In this document: in pieces, positions 33,472 through 43,832 of the stretch
How the letters are laid out: the number at the start of each line of letters is the position of its first letter
Numbering within the stretch: the first letter of the stretch is position 1
Assembly (NCBI RefSeq): GCF_042731755.1
Contig: NZ_JBHWLR010000004.1
Coordinates: forward strand, 396,224 to 460,223
DNA from: Promicromonospora sp042731755
Lineage (GTDB): Bacteria > Actinomycetota > Actinomycetes > Actinomycetales > Cellulomonadaceae
DNA length: 64,000 bases
Direction of reading: 5' to 3'
Notes under the pieces: generated by a model
Databases searched by the model: none
What the model saw: only the letters and a program-made list of their open reading frames with translations
Told to the model about the DNA's origin: nothing
Made by a program: the position numbers and the translations under genes

Positions 33472-33611
33472 GGGGTGACTTTAGTGGTCCGCGGGCGGCG
33501 CGAGAACCGGACTTGCGCGGCGGGAACCCGGGCGTGATCCTTTGCGTTAGGCAAAATACTGCGCCGACGGAGTCGTGGGACCCCGGCGTGAACCCCAGAT
33601 CTGGAGGCAGT

Positions 33612-36600
33612 GTGTTTCGTCTTGCCCGAATGTCGCTCGCGAACCGTGCCCTCGTGGCACTCGCGACGATCGCCGTCTTCGTCGTCGGCATCTTCAGCAT
33701 GGGGCAGCTCCGTCAGGAACTCATACCGTCGCTGAACGTGCCCGTGGTGGCGGTCACCGCGGTCTACCCGGGCACCGCGCCGGAGATCGTCGCGGAGCGC
33801 GTCACCGACCCGATCGAGACCGCCGTCGAGGCGATCGACGGCGTCACGGGCGTGACCTCGACGGTCTCCACCGGCGTCTCGATGACCACCGTCGAGCTCG
33901 AGTACGGCACCGACATCGACGCGGCCAGCCAGGAGATGACCTCCGCGGTCGGGGGCCTGTCGGACCTGCCGGACGACGTCGAGCCCGACGTCATGGCGGG
34001 CTCGTTCGACGACCTGCCCGTGGTGCAGCTCGCGGTGTCCGGCGACGGCACCGAGCGGGAGCTGACCGACACGATCGACTCCGTGCTGGTGCCCGAGCTC
34101 TCGGGCATCGCGGAGGTCCGCGACGTCACGGTGACCGGCACCACCGAGCGCCAGGTCGTCATCGAGCCCGACGACGAGAAGCTCGCCGCCGCCGGTCTCA
34201 CCGCCGCCCAGCTCTCGTCGCTGCTCCAGGACAACGGCACGGTCACGCCGGTCGGCTCGGTCACCGAGGACGGCCGCACCAGCAGCGTCCAGGTGGGCAC
34301 CACCGTCAGCACCGTCAAGGAGCTCGAGAAGCTGCCGATCGTCCCGGCCGCGGGCTCCACGGGAGCCGGCGCGGCCGGTGCGGCCGGTGCGGGAGCCGCC
34401 GGCGCGGGTGCTGCCGCCGGCGCCCCGGGCGCCACCGGCGAGGCGCCGACCGGCGAGCAGCCCGCCGCCGAGGCCGGCCCCGCCGCCGTCGTGCACCTGG
34501 GCGACGTCGCCAAGGTGAGCGTCAAGGACGTCGAGCCCACCTCCTTCTCGCGGCTGGACGGCGAGCCGTCCCTCGCGATCGCGCTGACCAAGACGCCCGA
34601 CGGCAACACGGTCGACGTGTCGCACGCCGTACAGGACGTGCTGGCCGACGTGCAGGACGAGCTCGACGACGCGGGCGTGAGCACCGCCGTCACGTTCGAC
34701 CAGGCACCGTTCATCGAGGAGTCGATCGAGGGCCTGACCACGGAGGGCGGCCTCGGCCTGCTCTTCGCGGTGCTCGTGATCCTGGTGTTCCTGGCCTCCC
34801 TGCGGGCCACGCTGGTCGCCGCGATCTCGATCCCGCTGTCGCTGGCCGTGACGTTCACCGCGATGAACCTGACCGGCTACACGCTGAACATCCTCACGCT
34901 CGCGGCCATGACCATCTCCATCGGGCGCATCGTGGACGACTCGATCGTCGTGATCGAGAACATCAAGCGGCACCTGTCCTACGGCGAGGACCGCGTCGAC
35001 GCGATCGTCACCGCCGTCCGTGAGGTGGGCGCGGCCATCACGGCCTCCACGGTGTGCACCATTGCCGTCTTCGCCCCGATCGCGCTCGTGGGCGGCATGG
35101 CGGGCGAGCTGTTCCAGCCGTTCGCCGTCACCGTGGCGATCGCCATGGGTGCCTCGCTGATCGTGGCGCTCGTGGTCGTGCCGGTGCTCGCGTACTGGTT
35201 CATCAAGGTGCCGGCCTCGGCCGACGGCGGCGTCGCGATGCGCGAGGCCGCCGAGCTCAAGGAGCGGCGCGGCATCTGGCAGCGCGCCTACGTGCCGTCG
35301 CTGGCGGCTTCGCTGCGCCACCCGGCGGTCACGCTGACGGTCGCGGTCGCGCTGCTGGGCGGCACGCTCGCGCTGGTGCCGCGCATGGAGACCAACTTCA
35401 TCGGGGCCGCCGGCCAGGACACGCTGTCGGTGACCCAGGAGTTCGAGCCGGGCACGTCGCTCGAGAACCAGGACGCGGCGGCCAAGGACGTCGAGGAGGT
35501 CCTCGCCGGCGTCGACGGCATCGCGACCGTGCAGACCACGGTCGGGTCGGCCGACGGGATGGCCGCGGCCTTCGGCATGGGCGGCGGCGGGAGCAGCGCG
35601 TCGTTCGCGATGACGCTCGACGAGGACGCCGACGGCGAGGCCGTGCAGGACGACGTCCGCGCGGCGCTCGACGACGCCACCCTGGACGGCGAGGTCACGG
35701 TCGCGGCCGGCGACTCCGGCTTCTCCAGCACCACGGTGGACCTGGTGGTCACCGCGCCCGACGCCGACGACCTGGCCGCCGCCGCGAGCGACGTCGAGGA
35801 CGCGGTCACGGACCTCGACGGCGTCGAGAGCGTCACCAACAACCTGGCCGCCGAGCAGTCGACGGTGCAGGTGACGGTGGACCGCGACGCGGCGGCCGAG
35901 GCCGGGCTGACCGAGGCGACGGTCTCCGGCCTCGTGGCCGGCGCGATGAACGAGATGAGCATCGGCACCGTGGACCTGGACGGCGCGTCGCTCGACGTCG
36001 TCGTCGCGGGCGACGTGCCGGCCACGACGGCCGAGATCGAGAAGATCGACGTGCCGACGGCGGCGGGCGTGGTGCCGCTGAGCGACCTGGTGACGGTCGA
36101 GGAGGTGTCGGCCCCGGCGTCGGTCACGCGGGTGGACGGCGAGCGCAGCGCGACCGTCGCGGTGACCCCGGCGGGTCAGGACCTGGGCACGCTGACCACG
36201 GCCCTGACCGAGGAGATCGACGGGCTGGACCTGCCGAACGGCGCGGAGGTCAGCGTGGGCGGCGTGGCGGCCGACCAGGCCGACGCGTTCGCGGACCTGG
36301 GCCTCGCGCTGCTGGCGGCGATCCTCATCGTGTACCTGGTGATGGTGGCGACGTTCCGCAGCATCGGGCAGCCGCTGATCCTGCTGGTCTCGGTGCCGTT
36401 CGCGGCGACGGGCGCCCTGCTGGCGCTTCTGCTGACGGGCACGCCGCTGGACGTCGCGGCGCTGATCGGCGTGCTGATGCTGGTGGGCATCGTGGTCTCC
36501 AACGCGATCGTGCTGATCGACCTGATCAACCAGTACCGGGCCGACGGGCGGCCGCTCGACGAGGCGGTCCGAGAGGGTGCGCGCCAGCGCCTGCGGCCGA

Positions 36601-36893
36601 TCGTGATGACGGCGGCCGCGACGATCCTCGCGCTGACCCCGATGGCGTTCGGCCTGACGGGCGGTGGGGCGTTCATCTCGCAGCCGCTGGCGCTCGTGGT
36701 GATCGGCGGGCTCGTGTCCTCCACGCTGCTGACGCTGTACGTGGTGCCGGTGATCTACACGCTGTTCGAGCGCCGCTCGGAGGGCAGCACGCCGAAGCGG
36801 GCCGCCAAGGCCGCGCGGCGGGCGGAGAAGGCGCAGGTCAAGGCCGCCGAGGCGGCGGCGGTCGCGCAGCGCCTGGCGGCGGACGCGGGGTAG
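33612..36893 (+). CDS. Efflux RND transporter permease (HAE1-like)
   Basis: 1093-aa proton-driven RND exporter with 12 membrane segments arranged 1+5 and 1+5 around two extracytoplasmic loops. ATISIGRIVDDSIVVIENIK in segment 4 carries the proton-relay Asp pair region and GVLMLVGIVVSNAIVLIDLI the matching segment in the second half. A Gly/Ala-rich insert (about 250-292, GAGAAGAAGAGAAG) sits in the first outer loop. There is no membrane-fusion or outer-membrane partner gene, as usual in Gram-positives. The GTG at 33612 with TGGAGGCAGT upstream is chosen over the upstream in-frame start at 33513, which lies in the promoter gap. Divergent MarR is the likely regulator. Confidence 0.93.
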   Translation: MFRLARMSLANRALVALATIAVFVVGIFSMGQLRQELIPSLNVPVVAVTAVYPGTAPEIVAERVTDPIETAVEAIDGVTGVTSTVSTGVSMTTVELEYGTDIDAASQEMTSAVGGLSDLPDDVEPDVMAGSFDDLPVVQLAVSGDGTERELTDTIDSVLVPELSGIAEVRDVTVTGTTERQVVIEPDDEKLAAAGLTAAQLSSLLQDNGTVTPVGSVTEDGRTSSVQVGTTVSTVKELEKLPIVPAAGSTGAGAAGAAGAGAAGAGAAAGAPGATGEAPTGEQPAAEAGPAAVVHLGDVAKVSVKDVEPTSFSRLDGEPSLAIALTKTPDGNTVDVSHAVQDVLADVQDELDDAGVSTAVTFDQAPFIEESIEGLTTEGGLGLLFAVLVILVFLASLRATLVAAISIPLSLAVTFTAMNLTGYTLNILTLAAMTISIGRIVDDSIVVIENIKRHLSYGEDRVDAIVTAVREVGAAITASTVCTIAVFAPIALVGGMAGELFQPFAVTVAIAMGASLIVALVVVPVLAYWFIKVPASADGGVAMREAAELKERRGIWQRAYVPSLAASLRHPAVTLTVAVALLGGTLALVPRMETNFIGAAGQDTLSVTQEFEPGTSLENQDAAAKDVEEVLAGVDGIATVQTTVGSADGMAAAFGMGGGGSSASFAMTLDEDADGEAVQDDVRAALDDATLDGEVTVAAGDSGFSSTTVDLVVTAPDADDLAAAASDVEDAVTDLDGVESVTNNLAAEQSTVQVTVDRDAAAEAGLTEATVSGLVAGAMNEMSIGTVDLDGASLDVVVAGDVPATTAEIEKIDVPTAAGVVPLSDLVTVEEVSAPASVTRVDGERSATVAVTPAGQDLGTLTTALTEEIDGLDLPNGAEVSVGGVAADQADAFADLGLALLAAILIVYLVMVATFRSIGQPLILLVSVPFAATGALLALLLTGTPLDVAALIGVLMLVGIVVSNAIVLIDLINQYRADGRPLDEAVREGARQRLRPIVMTAAATILALTPMAFGLTGGGAFISQPLALVVIGGLVSSTLLTLYVVPVIYTLFERRSEGSTPKRAAKAARRAEKAQVKAAEAAAVAQRLAADAG

Positions 36894-36898
36894 CCGGC

Positions 36899-36932
36899 GA
36901 CGCCTGACCGCCCCGGTGGGCGGTCAGGCGTC
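36899..36932 (+). terminator. Terminator hairpin after the RND permease
   Basis: GACGCCTGACCGCCC / GGGCGGTCAGGCGTC, perfect 15-bp arms with a CGGT loop, 5 bp after the stop codon; the convergent gene ends 29 bp further at 36961. Confidence 0.8.
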
Positions 36933-36960
36933 GGCGTCGTACGGGCCGGCTCCGTGCGTG

Positions 36961-37410
36961 CTACGCGGCGAGCGAGGCCGCGAACTGCGCGAAGAACCCG
37001 TCGATCTCGGCCGCCTCGTAGACCTGGCGGCCGAGCACGAGCGCCAGCTCGTCGCAGCAGTGCTCCGTGCACCAGGACCGGACCTCCGCGGCCTCGAAGA
37101 GGTCCCACGACGGGCTCAGGTTGGACCGCAGGCCGGCACGGACGAAGCAGGCGGCCGGGGCGAGGCCGTCGAAGAAGGCCCACCCGTCGCCGATGTCGAC
37201 GGCCGCCCCGTGGTGCACGCTCAGCTCGTCGTCCTCGCCCGCCGCCGGGAGCGGCGCGTGGTCGACGACGGCGCAGTACCCGCCGCGCTCCGTCGCCGGC
37301 GTCCGGACCCCTGGATGGCTCCCGTAGCTCCGGCAGATCGACGTCGCCGGTTCGCCGTCTACGGTCGGCTGGCCGTCCATCAGGCTGGCGGTGAAGGCCT
37401 GAACGAGCAT
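36961..37410 (-). CDS. Hypothetical protein, Cys-containing, unrecognised
   Basis: 149 aa, soluble, no signal peptide or membrane segment. I do not recognise the family. Five cysteines fall in two areas: ERGGYCAVVDHAP, then APAACFVRAGL and RSWCTEHCCDELALVL in the last third; WCTEHCCDE could bind a metal or form disulfides. It starts MLVQAFTASLMDGQPT, and the end is acidic-helical (AAEIDGFFAQFAASLAA). Codon use is like its neighbours and no overlapping frame is as convincing. It lies between the RND permease terminator and the giant Fn3 gene without an operon partner. Confidence 0.6.
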   Translation of the reverse strand: MLVQAFTASLMDGQPTVDGEPATSICRSYGSHPGVRTPATERGGYCAVVDHAPLPAAGEDDELSVHHGAAVDIGDGWAFFDGLAPAACFVRAGLRSNLSPSWDLFEAAEVRSWCTEHCCDELALVLGRQVYEAAEIDGFFAQFAASLAA

Positions 37411-37597
37411 CGCGGTCCTTACGTTCGAGATCCAGGTCGTGGACGCGACTCAGGGCAGAGCGGACCAACAGGTCTAAACCGGCGTCGGCGGCAGCGTAGC
37501 GACAAGTGGTGCATTTCGCCTCCGGAAGACAGCGCGGGGCGCACGGTCACCCGTGCGCCCCGCGAGAACTGACGTCAGCCGTTCCGGACGGCCGGCG

Positions 37598-40500
37598 TCA
37601 GCTGTTCCACCTCGAGATCTGGTACCGCTTCCCGTCGACCATGAAGGCGACCTCGGCGCCGTTGTACGTACTGCTCATGAAACACGAGAGCGTTCTGCTG
37701 CCGCTGGCCCCGTTCATCGCGTACTTGGTGCTGCCCTCCCAGGTCCTGGGGTGCCCCTCGTGGATGTCGTGCCAGTAGGTCGGGCTGTTCTGGTCGTACT
37801 GCTGGGTGTTGCCCGCCCAGCAGGCCGCCTGATGGTTTCCCGTGTCGAAGCCCGACCAGTTCAGCACCCAGTGCTGGCAGGTGGCGCAACCGGCGTCACT
37901 GCCCACGGTCACCCAGGCCCGCGGCGTCAGTGCATTCGCCGAGTCGCAGGCCTGCGCCTGCTTGTTCTGGGAGTCGGTCACCGTGACGCAGGCGTTCTTG
38001 TTCTGACCCTCGGCGGCCGTGGCCGACGCGGTGCCGTTCTTGGCCGTGCTGCTGATGGCCCCGGTCACCCGCACGGTGGTGGGCAGGCCGTTCTCCGCCC
38101 GCGCGTCCCACGTGAAGGTGACCTTGCCGATCCCGGCGGTCGCCGTGATCGTCGGCGTCTTCGGCGGGCCGTACGGCTTCACCGCGTTCGAGGCGGCCGA
38201 CCAGTCCGAGCAGGCGTCGGCGTTGCACGCCCGCACCTGGAACGCGTACGACGTCCCGTTGGTCAGTCCCTTGTAGGTGTAGGACGTCGCGTTGCCCGGG
38301 CCGGGGTGGTCCGTGCCGTTGTTGTACGTGACCTCGTACCGCGGGTTCTTGCCGCGGAACTCCGAGCTCGGGATCGCGCTCCAGCTCACGTCCGCCTGGT
38401 TGCTCGTGGTCGATCCGAGCTTGGCCGTCGGCCGGCCCGGGGTCGCCGGCACGCCGAACGGCACCACCGCGTTCGATTTCGGGCTGGCCGTGGACCTGCC
38501 CGCCTTGTTCTCGGCCACGACCGTGAACGTGTACGTCGAGCTCGTGTTCAGGTCCTGCACCGCCTTGGACGTGCCCGTGACGGGGATGGTGTTGACCTTC
38601 GAGCCGTCCTTGTACACGTCCAGGTAGTACTTCTTCACGGCGTCGCCGTTGTTGGCCGGGGCCGTCCACGACACGGTGATCTGGCCGCCCACGCCCGTGT
38701 CGACGCGCTGCGCGGTCGGCGCGGCCGGCTGCGCCGGGGGCGCGGCCGGGGTCTCCGGCGCGGAGGGGTCGCTCCAGTCCGACGGGCTGTCGGCCTCGTT
38801 CTTGGCCTGCACCCGCACCGTGTACGCCGTGCCGTTCTCCAGCCCCGTCCACTTGACCGAGGTGTTGTCGACGCACGCCTTCTGGGTCACGTTGTTCGCC
38901 GGCGCTGGGCTGATCTCCAGGTTGACGCACTCGATCGGGGAGCGGTCGGTGTAGGCCCTGTTCTTCCAGTTGACCGTCAGGCTCCGGTCGTCGAAGTCGA
39001 GCGTCGGGGGCTCGGGCTTGTCCGGCTTCTCGTCGGGCCGGACCTCGCGCGACGCCGGTGACGGGTCGGACTCGGCCACCTCGTTGGTCGCGGTGACCGT
39101 GAACTTGTACTTCACGTTGTTCTTGAGCCCGTCGAACGTGCAGGTGGTCGTGGTACAGGCGTGCTCCTGACCGTTCTGCGTCCGCAGCGTGTACTTGGTG
39201 ATCTCCGACCCGTTGTTGTTCGGCTGGTCCCAGCTCAGCACGACCGTCTCCGAACGGACCTCCTCCACCCGCGGCGCGCGGGGCGCCTCGGGCCGGCCCA
39301 GCACGGTCAGCTTGGCGATGCCGTCGACCTCGCGGTCGGGGTCGCCGGTCGCGTCCTGCACGCGGTAGCGCACGGTCATGACGCCGGTGAAGTCGGCGGC
39401 CGGGGTGACGATCACCTCGGAGCCGTTGTGCGAGACCTCGCCCTGGCCCGTCTCGCGCGCCACGTCGACCACCTTGAGCGGGCGCTCGGGGAACGGGTTG
39501 GTGTCGTTGGCCAGCACCGGGATGGTGGTGGCCTTGCCCTGGTGGGCGTCCAGCACCACGTCCGGCGCCGTCTTGGCCCGCTCCCGGGTCGACGGCACCA
39601 CCTCGACGGTCAGCACGGCCTCTACGGGCGGGTTCTTGCCGTCCGAGACCGTCATCGCCAGCTCCCGCACGGTGCCCTTCGGGACCGCCATGTCGACCTC
39701 GCCGCGGACCGTCGAACCCGTCACGGACGCCATGATGTCCTCGGTGCTCTTGACCTCGAAGGTCAGCGGGTCCTTGTCCGGGTCCCTGGCGTACCGCGAC
39801 AGGTCCACCTCGGCCGTCTCGGCCGCGGCGACCCGGAGCACCGGGGTCCCGGTGATCTTGGGCGGCATGTTCTTGGACGGGGTCACGTCGATCGGCAGCC
39901 TCAGCACCGCCGTCAGGCCCTCGGTGTCGTCCGGCCCCTTGCCGTCGGTCACCTCGAAGCTGACCGACGCGGCCCCGGCGTAGTCCGCCGTCGAGGTGTA
40001 GACGATCGTGTCCTCGTCCTCGACCGCTGCCGTGCCCTCCAGCGCCTTGACCGTCCGGTCCTCGGTGATCCGCGGCTTGGTCCCGTCGCGCACCACCACG
40101 TAGTCCGCGATGTCGATCGTCAGCGGCTCGCCGCTGGTCGCCTTGAGCGGCTGCAGGCCCGGCTTCACGTGCGGCCGCGCCTGGTCGCCCGGCACGCGGA
40201 TGAACGCCTTGGCCTCCAGGCCGTCGATGTCGGTCACGGTGTACGTGATGACCTGGGCGTCCTGCGCCAGCTCCACCTTGACGGAGCCGGACTCGGTGAC
40301 GCTCACGCCCTCCCGGTCCGCGTCCAGGGAGACCTTGAGGTCGGCGGCCACGCCGTCCGGGTCCACGTCGTTGGCCAGCACGTCGAGCGTGACGCTGCTC
40401 GAACCCTCCACGTCGTCGACCGTCACGACGTCGTCGTGGGCGATGGGACGCAGCAGCGGGGCGTTGGCGTCCACGTTCACCGTGATGGCGCCGCTGGCGC

Positions 40501-43500
40501 GCGCCTTGAAGGTGTCCTGGATGCCGTAGTAGAAGGAGTAGGGGCCCTCCTCGTCGGGAGCGGTGACCACGACGTCGTCGTCCACCGCCTTGGGCTCGAG
40601 GTCGTCCGTGCCCTGGAAGCCCTTCGCCACCAGTCCGATCTGGTTGCCGTCGGGGTCGGAGTCGTTCTCCAGGGCCGCGACCGCGACGGTCCGGCCGGGC
40701 CGCACCGTCGTCACGTCGTCGACGGCCTGCGGGTCCTGGTTGGACGCCGGGGGAACCGCGATACCGACCCGGATGACGCCCTCGGCGGGGGCGCCGCGCG
40801 TGTCGGTGACCTGGTAGGTGAAGGTGTCCAGGCCTGCCGAGCCCTCGGAGGCCGCGTAGTCGATGAACCCGTCCACGATGGTGGCGGTGCCCTGCGACGG
40901 CGCCGCGGAGATCGAGCTCAGCGAGACGTAGTCGCCGTCGGGGTCCGTGCCGTCCAGCGGCAGCGGGATCCGGACGACGCCCTCGCTGAGCACCCGCGCC
41001 TCGATGTCGGGCAGCTGCGGGGCGGAGTTCTCCGGTGCGTCGAGCACGTTGATCGTGACCTGGGCCGAGTCCTTCTGGCCGTTGGCGTCCGACACCTCGT
41101 AGACGGCGTGGTACGTCCCGGCCTCCTGGCCGGCCCGGAACCGCACCGTGTCCTCGGAGACGAACGCCTCGCCCGCCTCCGCGGGCGGCGACTCCTGCAG
41201 CTCGTCCGTGAGCGTCAGCTCCAGGCCGTCCGGGTGCGTGTCGTTCTTCAGCACCGGGATGGTCACCACGTCGCCCACGTGCACGGTCGCCTCGTCCGGA
41301 CCCGCCTCCGGCGGGCGCAGCTGCGCCGGCGCAGGGATCGGCACCACGCGCACCTGACCGGTGGACGTGCTCGTGCCGTTCGCCACCTTGTAGCTCAGGG
41401 TCACCGGACCCTCCAGGCGCTTGACCTCCGAGACCTTCAGGATCTGGTGGTTGAGCACCGACACGGTCACCGGCGCGTCGCCGGGCACGCTGACCCCCTG
41501 CACCACGAGCACGCCGCCCGCGGGGTCGGTGTCGTTCGCGAGCACGTCCACCAGGGCGGTGCCGCCGGCCGGCAGCAGCACCTGGTCGGATACCGCGACC
41601 GGGGCCCCGGACTCCTCCGGGGGCTCGACGACGTCCACGCGCACCAGGCCCATCGTCGGCGCGAGGCCGTCGCTGACGTGATAGATCACGTCGTACGAGC
41701 CGGTGGTCTCCGACATGAACTTGAAGGTCTCGGCCGTGGCGTTGGTCGTGATCGTCGCGCCCTGCTTGTCGTCGACCCGGATCAGCCGGAAGTCGTCGCC
41801 GTTGGGGTCGAAGTCGTTGGCCACCGGGTCCACCGTCACCGGCTCGCCGGCCAGCACCGCCACGTGGTCCTGCACCGCGACGGGCGGCACGTTGGTGGCG
41901 ACCACGTTGACGATCAGGGTGCCAGGGAAGGACTGGCCCATGGCGTCGGACACCAGGACGTCGACGATCTTGTTGCCCGTCACGGTGCCGCCGTCCCGGA
42001 ACTCGACGGTGCCGTCCGGCCGGAACCGCACCTCGTCCAGGGGGTCGGCCGTGGTGGCGCTGGACAGGAACATGTCGTCGCCGTCCGGGTCCTTGAAGTA
42101 GGGCAGCACCTTGATGGTGCCCAGCCCGCCCTGGCCCACCACGAGCACCGGCTTGCCCGGCTGCTCGGGGGCGTTGTTCTCCTCCGGCGGCACCACCTTG
42201 ACGTCCACGGAGCCCTCGTCGACGCCGCCCCGGCCGTCGTTCACCTCGTACGTGAAGCTGGTGGTCCCGGTCGCGCCGTCGGGCACGTTCGCCTGCAGCG
42301 CCGAGCCGTCGAGCACGCGGTCCACCGTGATGTCGCCCTCGACCTCACCCTTGACCGACGCCACCATCACGTCGCCGTCCTGGTCCGAGTCGTTGCCCAG
42401 CACGTTGAGCACGGTGGTGCGCCCGGGCCGTACGCCGAACGTGTCGTCCACCGCCTTGGGGGCACGGTTGGGCCTGCTCCGGTCGGTCACGGCCTGGTCG
42501 ACCTGCTCCGGCGTGGCCTCCTCGGTCTCGGTCTTGTCGCCCTTGCCGTCCTTGGGGATCGTGAGCTTCCAGTTGTCGACCACCTCGAACTTCTCGGCGG
42601 CCATCCACAGCAGGCCGCCCGCCATGTCGTTGAGCACGATCACGTTCCGGTTGACCCGGTAGACCAGGTTCATCCCGGCGCCCACGCCCTCGAGCACCTC
42701 GTTGACGTCGTTGTCCGTGCCCGCGCAGTCCCGCATCACCTGGCCGCCGGCCCACGCCCCGTAGAGGCAGCCGCCGAGCTGCACCGGGGCGGACGGCGTG
42801 CCGCCGCCCGCGCCCTGGAAGCCGAGCGTGGTCGGCTTCCCGCCGCCGACCGGCACCGTCACCAGCGCTTTCGGGGTGGCCAGCACCACGTTCTCCGCCT
42901 TGTCGGAGGGCTGCTGCAGCATGCTCTGCGCGCCCTCCTCGATCGTGACGGTGTCGCCGCCCGGCAGCACGAGGTTGCCGGTGGACTGGTCGAGCACCAC
43001 GGGCTTGTCGCCCACCCCGGAGACCAGCACCGTGGCGTCGGCGCTCACGGGGAGCGACGACTCGTCGGCGTCCTCGGCGACGCCCTGCGAGCTGGTGGGG
43101 ATCGTGTAGAGCTTGCCGTCGGCCGGCACGGCCAGGAACACGGTGCCGTCCTTGCCCACCGCGAGCTTGCCGCCCTTGCCGGCCTCGACCGTGGGCTTGA
43201 GCTCCTTCTCGTCGAACGCCGCCGAGTCGAACGGCATCACCCACGCCCGGCCGGTCTCGGCGTCGTACACCGCCGTGGTGGCGCCGCCCGCGGCGACCTG
43301 CGCGCCCGCGGGGAAGTTCATGGTGGTGTCGAACGCGAGCTGCGCCGGGTTCACCGGGCTCGCGGACGAGCTGCCCGTGCTGTCGAGGAGCACGCGCTGG
43401 GCGTTCTGCTCCACGTCGAAGCTCCCCCCGCCGCCGGCCACCAGCACGCCGTCGATGGTCTTGGCCTCGTAGTTGAACCGGCCGAGGTTGCCCTTCGCCG

Positions 43501-43660
43501 TCTGGGTCACCCAGACGCCCGAGTCGTTCAGGTCGACGTCGGCGGTGGCCTCGCCGTCGTAGAGGAGCGCGAAGCCGACCAGACCCGCGCCGAAGAGCGC
43601 CACCACCCCCACCGAGACGACCGACCTACGGTTCTCAAATACGCGTGAGGCAAAGCTCAT
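37598..43660 (-). CDS. Giant membrane-anchored Ig-like/cadherin-like and fibronectin type III repeat protein
   Basis: 2020 aa. One N-terminal membrane segment (about 14-35, VVSVGVVALFGAGLVGFALL) anchors a long extracellular part. Residues about 60-370 have repeated VGKDGTVFLAVPADGKLYTI-like strands suggesting a beta-propeller. Then about eleven Ig/cadherin-like modules, each opening like APKAVDDTF and containing the LxNDxDxDGD calcium-type motif (for example VLGNDSDQDGD, VLANDVDPDG). From about 1510 come five fibronectin III domains (SWDQPNNNGSEITKYTL, TVSWTAPANNGDAVKKYYLD and others). A Cys-containing Trp-rich tail ends the protein. In related actinobacteria such proteins precede MoxR ATPase, DUF58 and transglutaminase genes; none follow here. 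Probable cell-surface scaffold or adhesin; function not proven. Confidence 0.9.
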   Translation of the reverse strand: MSFASRVFENRRSVVSVGVVALFGAGLVGFALLYDGEATADVDLNDSGVWVTQTAKGNLGRFNYEAKTIDGVLVAGGGGSFDVEQNAQRVLLDSTGSSSASPVNPAQLAFDTTMNFPAGAQVAAGGATTAVYDAETGRAWVMPFDSAAFDEKELKPTVEAGKGGKLAVGKDGTVFLAVPADGKLYTIPTSSQGVAEDADESSLPVSADATVLVSGVGDKPVVLDQSTGNLVLPGGDTVTIEEGAQSMLQQPSDKAENVVLATPKALVTVPVGGGKPTTLGFQGAGGGTPSAPVQLGGCLYGAWAGGQVMRDCAGTDNDVNEVLEGVGAGMNLVYRVNRNVIVLNDMAGGLLWMAAEKFEVVDNWKLTIPKDGKGDKTETEEATPEQVDQAVTDRSRPNRAPKAVDDTFGVRPGRTTVLNVLGNDSDQDGDVMVASVKGEVEGDITVDRVLDGSALQANVPDGATGTTSFTYEVNDGRGGVDEGSVDVKVVPPEENNAPEQPGKPVLVVGQGGLGTIKVLPYFKDPDGDDMFLSSATTADPLDEVRFRPDGTVEFRDGGTVTGNKIVDVLVSDAMGQSFPGTLIVNVVATNVPPVAVQDHVAVLAGEPVTVDPVANDFDPNGDDFRLIRVDDKQGATITTNATAETFKFMSETTGSYDVIYHVSDGLAPTMGLVRVDVVEPPEESGAPVAVSDQVLLPAGGTALVDVLANDTDPAGGVLVVQGVSVPGDAPVTVSVLNHQILKVSEVKRLEGPVTLSYKVANGTSTSTGQVRVVPIPAPAQLRPPEAGPDEATVHVGDVVTIPVLKNDTHPDGLELTLTDELQESPPAEAGEAFVSEDTVRFRAGQEAGTYHAVYEVSDANGQKDSAQVTINVLDAPENSAPQLPDIEARVLSEGVVRIPLPLDGTDPDGDYVSLSSISAAPSQGTATIVDGFIDYAASEGSAGLDTFTYQVTDTRGAPAEGVIRVGIAVPPASNQDPQAVDDVTTVRPGRTVAVAALENDSDPDGNQIGLVAKGFQGTDDLEPKAVDDDVVVTAPDEEGPYSFYYGIQDTFKARASGAITVNVDANAPLLRPIAHDDVVTVDDVEGSSSVTLDVLANDVDPDGVAADLKVSLDADREGVSVTESGSVKVELAQDAQVITYTVTDIDGLEAKAFIRVPGDQARPHVKPGLQPLKATSGEPLTIDIADYVVVRDGTKPRITEDRTVKALEGTAAVEDEDTIVYTSTADYAGAASVSFEVTDGKGPDDTEGLTAVLRLPIDVTPSKNMPPKITGTPVLRVAAAETAEVDLSRYARDPDKDPLTFEVKSTEDIMASVTGSTVRGEVDMAVPKGTVRELAMTVSDGKNPPVEAVLTVEVVPSTRERAKTAPDVVLDAHQGKATTIPVLANDTNPFPERPLKVVDVARETGQGEVSHNGSEVIVTPAADFTGVMTVRYRVQDATGDPDREVDGIAKLTVLGRPEAPRAPRVEEVRSETVVLSWDQPNNNGSEITKYTLRTQNGQEHACTTTTCTFDGLKNNVKYKFTVTATNEVAESDPSPASREVRPDEKPDKPEPPTLDFDDRSLTVNWKNRAYTDRSPIECVNLEISPAPANNVTQKACVDNTSVKWTGLENGTAYTVRVQAKNEADSPSDWSDPSAPETPAAPPAQPAAPTAQRVDTGVGGQITVSWTAPANNGDAVKKYYLDVYKDGSKVNTIPVTGTSKAVQDLNTSSTYTFTVVAENKAGRSTASPKSNAVVPFGVPATPGRPTAKLGSTTSNQADVSWSAIPSSEFRGKNPRYEVTYNNGTDHPGPGNATSYTYKGLTNGTSYAFQVRACNADACSDWSAASNAVKPYGPPKTPTITATAGIGKVTFTWDARAENGLPTTVRVTGAISSTAKNGTASATAAEGQNKNACVTVTDSQNKQAQACDSANALTPRAWVTVGSDAGCATCQHWVLNWSGFDTGNHQAACWAGNTQQYDQNSPTYWHDIHEGHPRTWEGSTKYAMNGASGSRTLSCFMSSTYNGAEVAFMVDGKRYQISRWNS

Positions 43661-43832
43661 GCGTCCTCCTGATCATCACTCCACAAAGAGAAAGCCCGCC
43701 CGGTCACTACACAGGCGCGACGTCAGCAACCCTACCGATCGGGAAGGTGAATTGTCGCCGAAATGAGGTTTTGCGGGGAGCGTCCGGACGGGTCAGGAGA
43801 GGGGCGGCGGTCGTGGGTCCCGAGGGGTGCGC

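Noticed and set aside
39161..43648. Open frame of about 1495 codons on the plus strand opposite the giant Fn3 gene
   Set aside because: Arg/His/Gly-rich translation without domains, produced by high-GC codon bias opposite a gene with clear Fn3 and Ig-like repeats.
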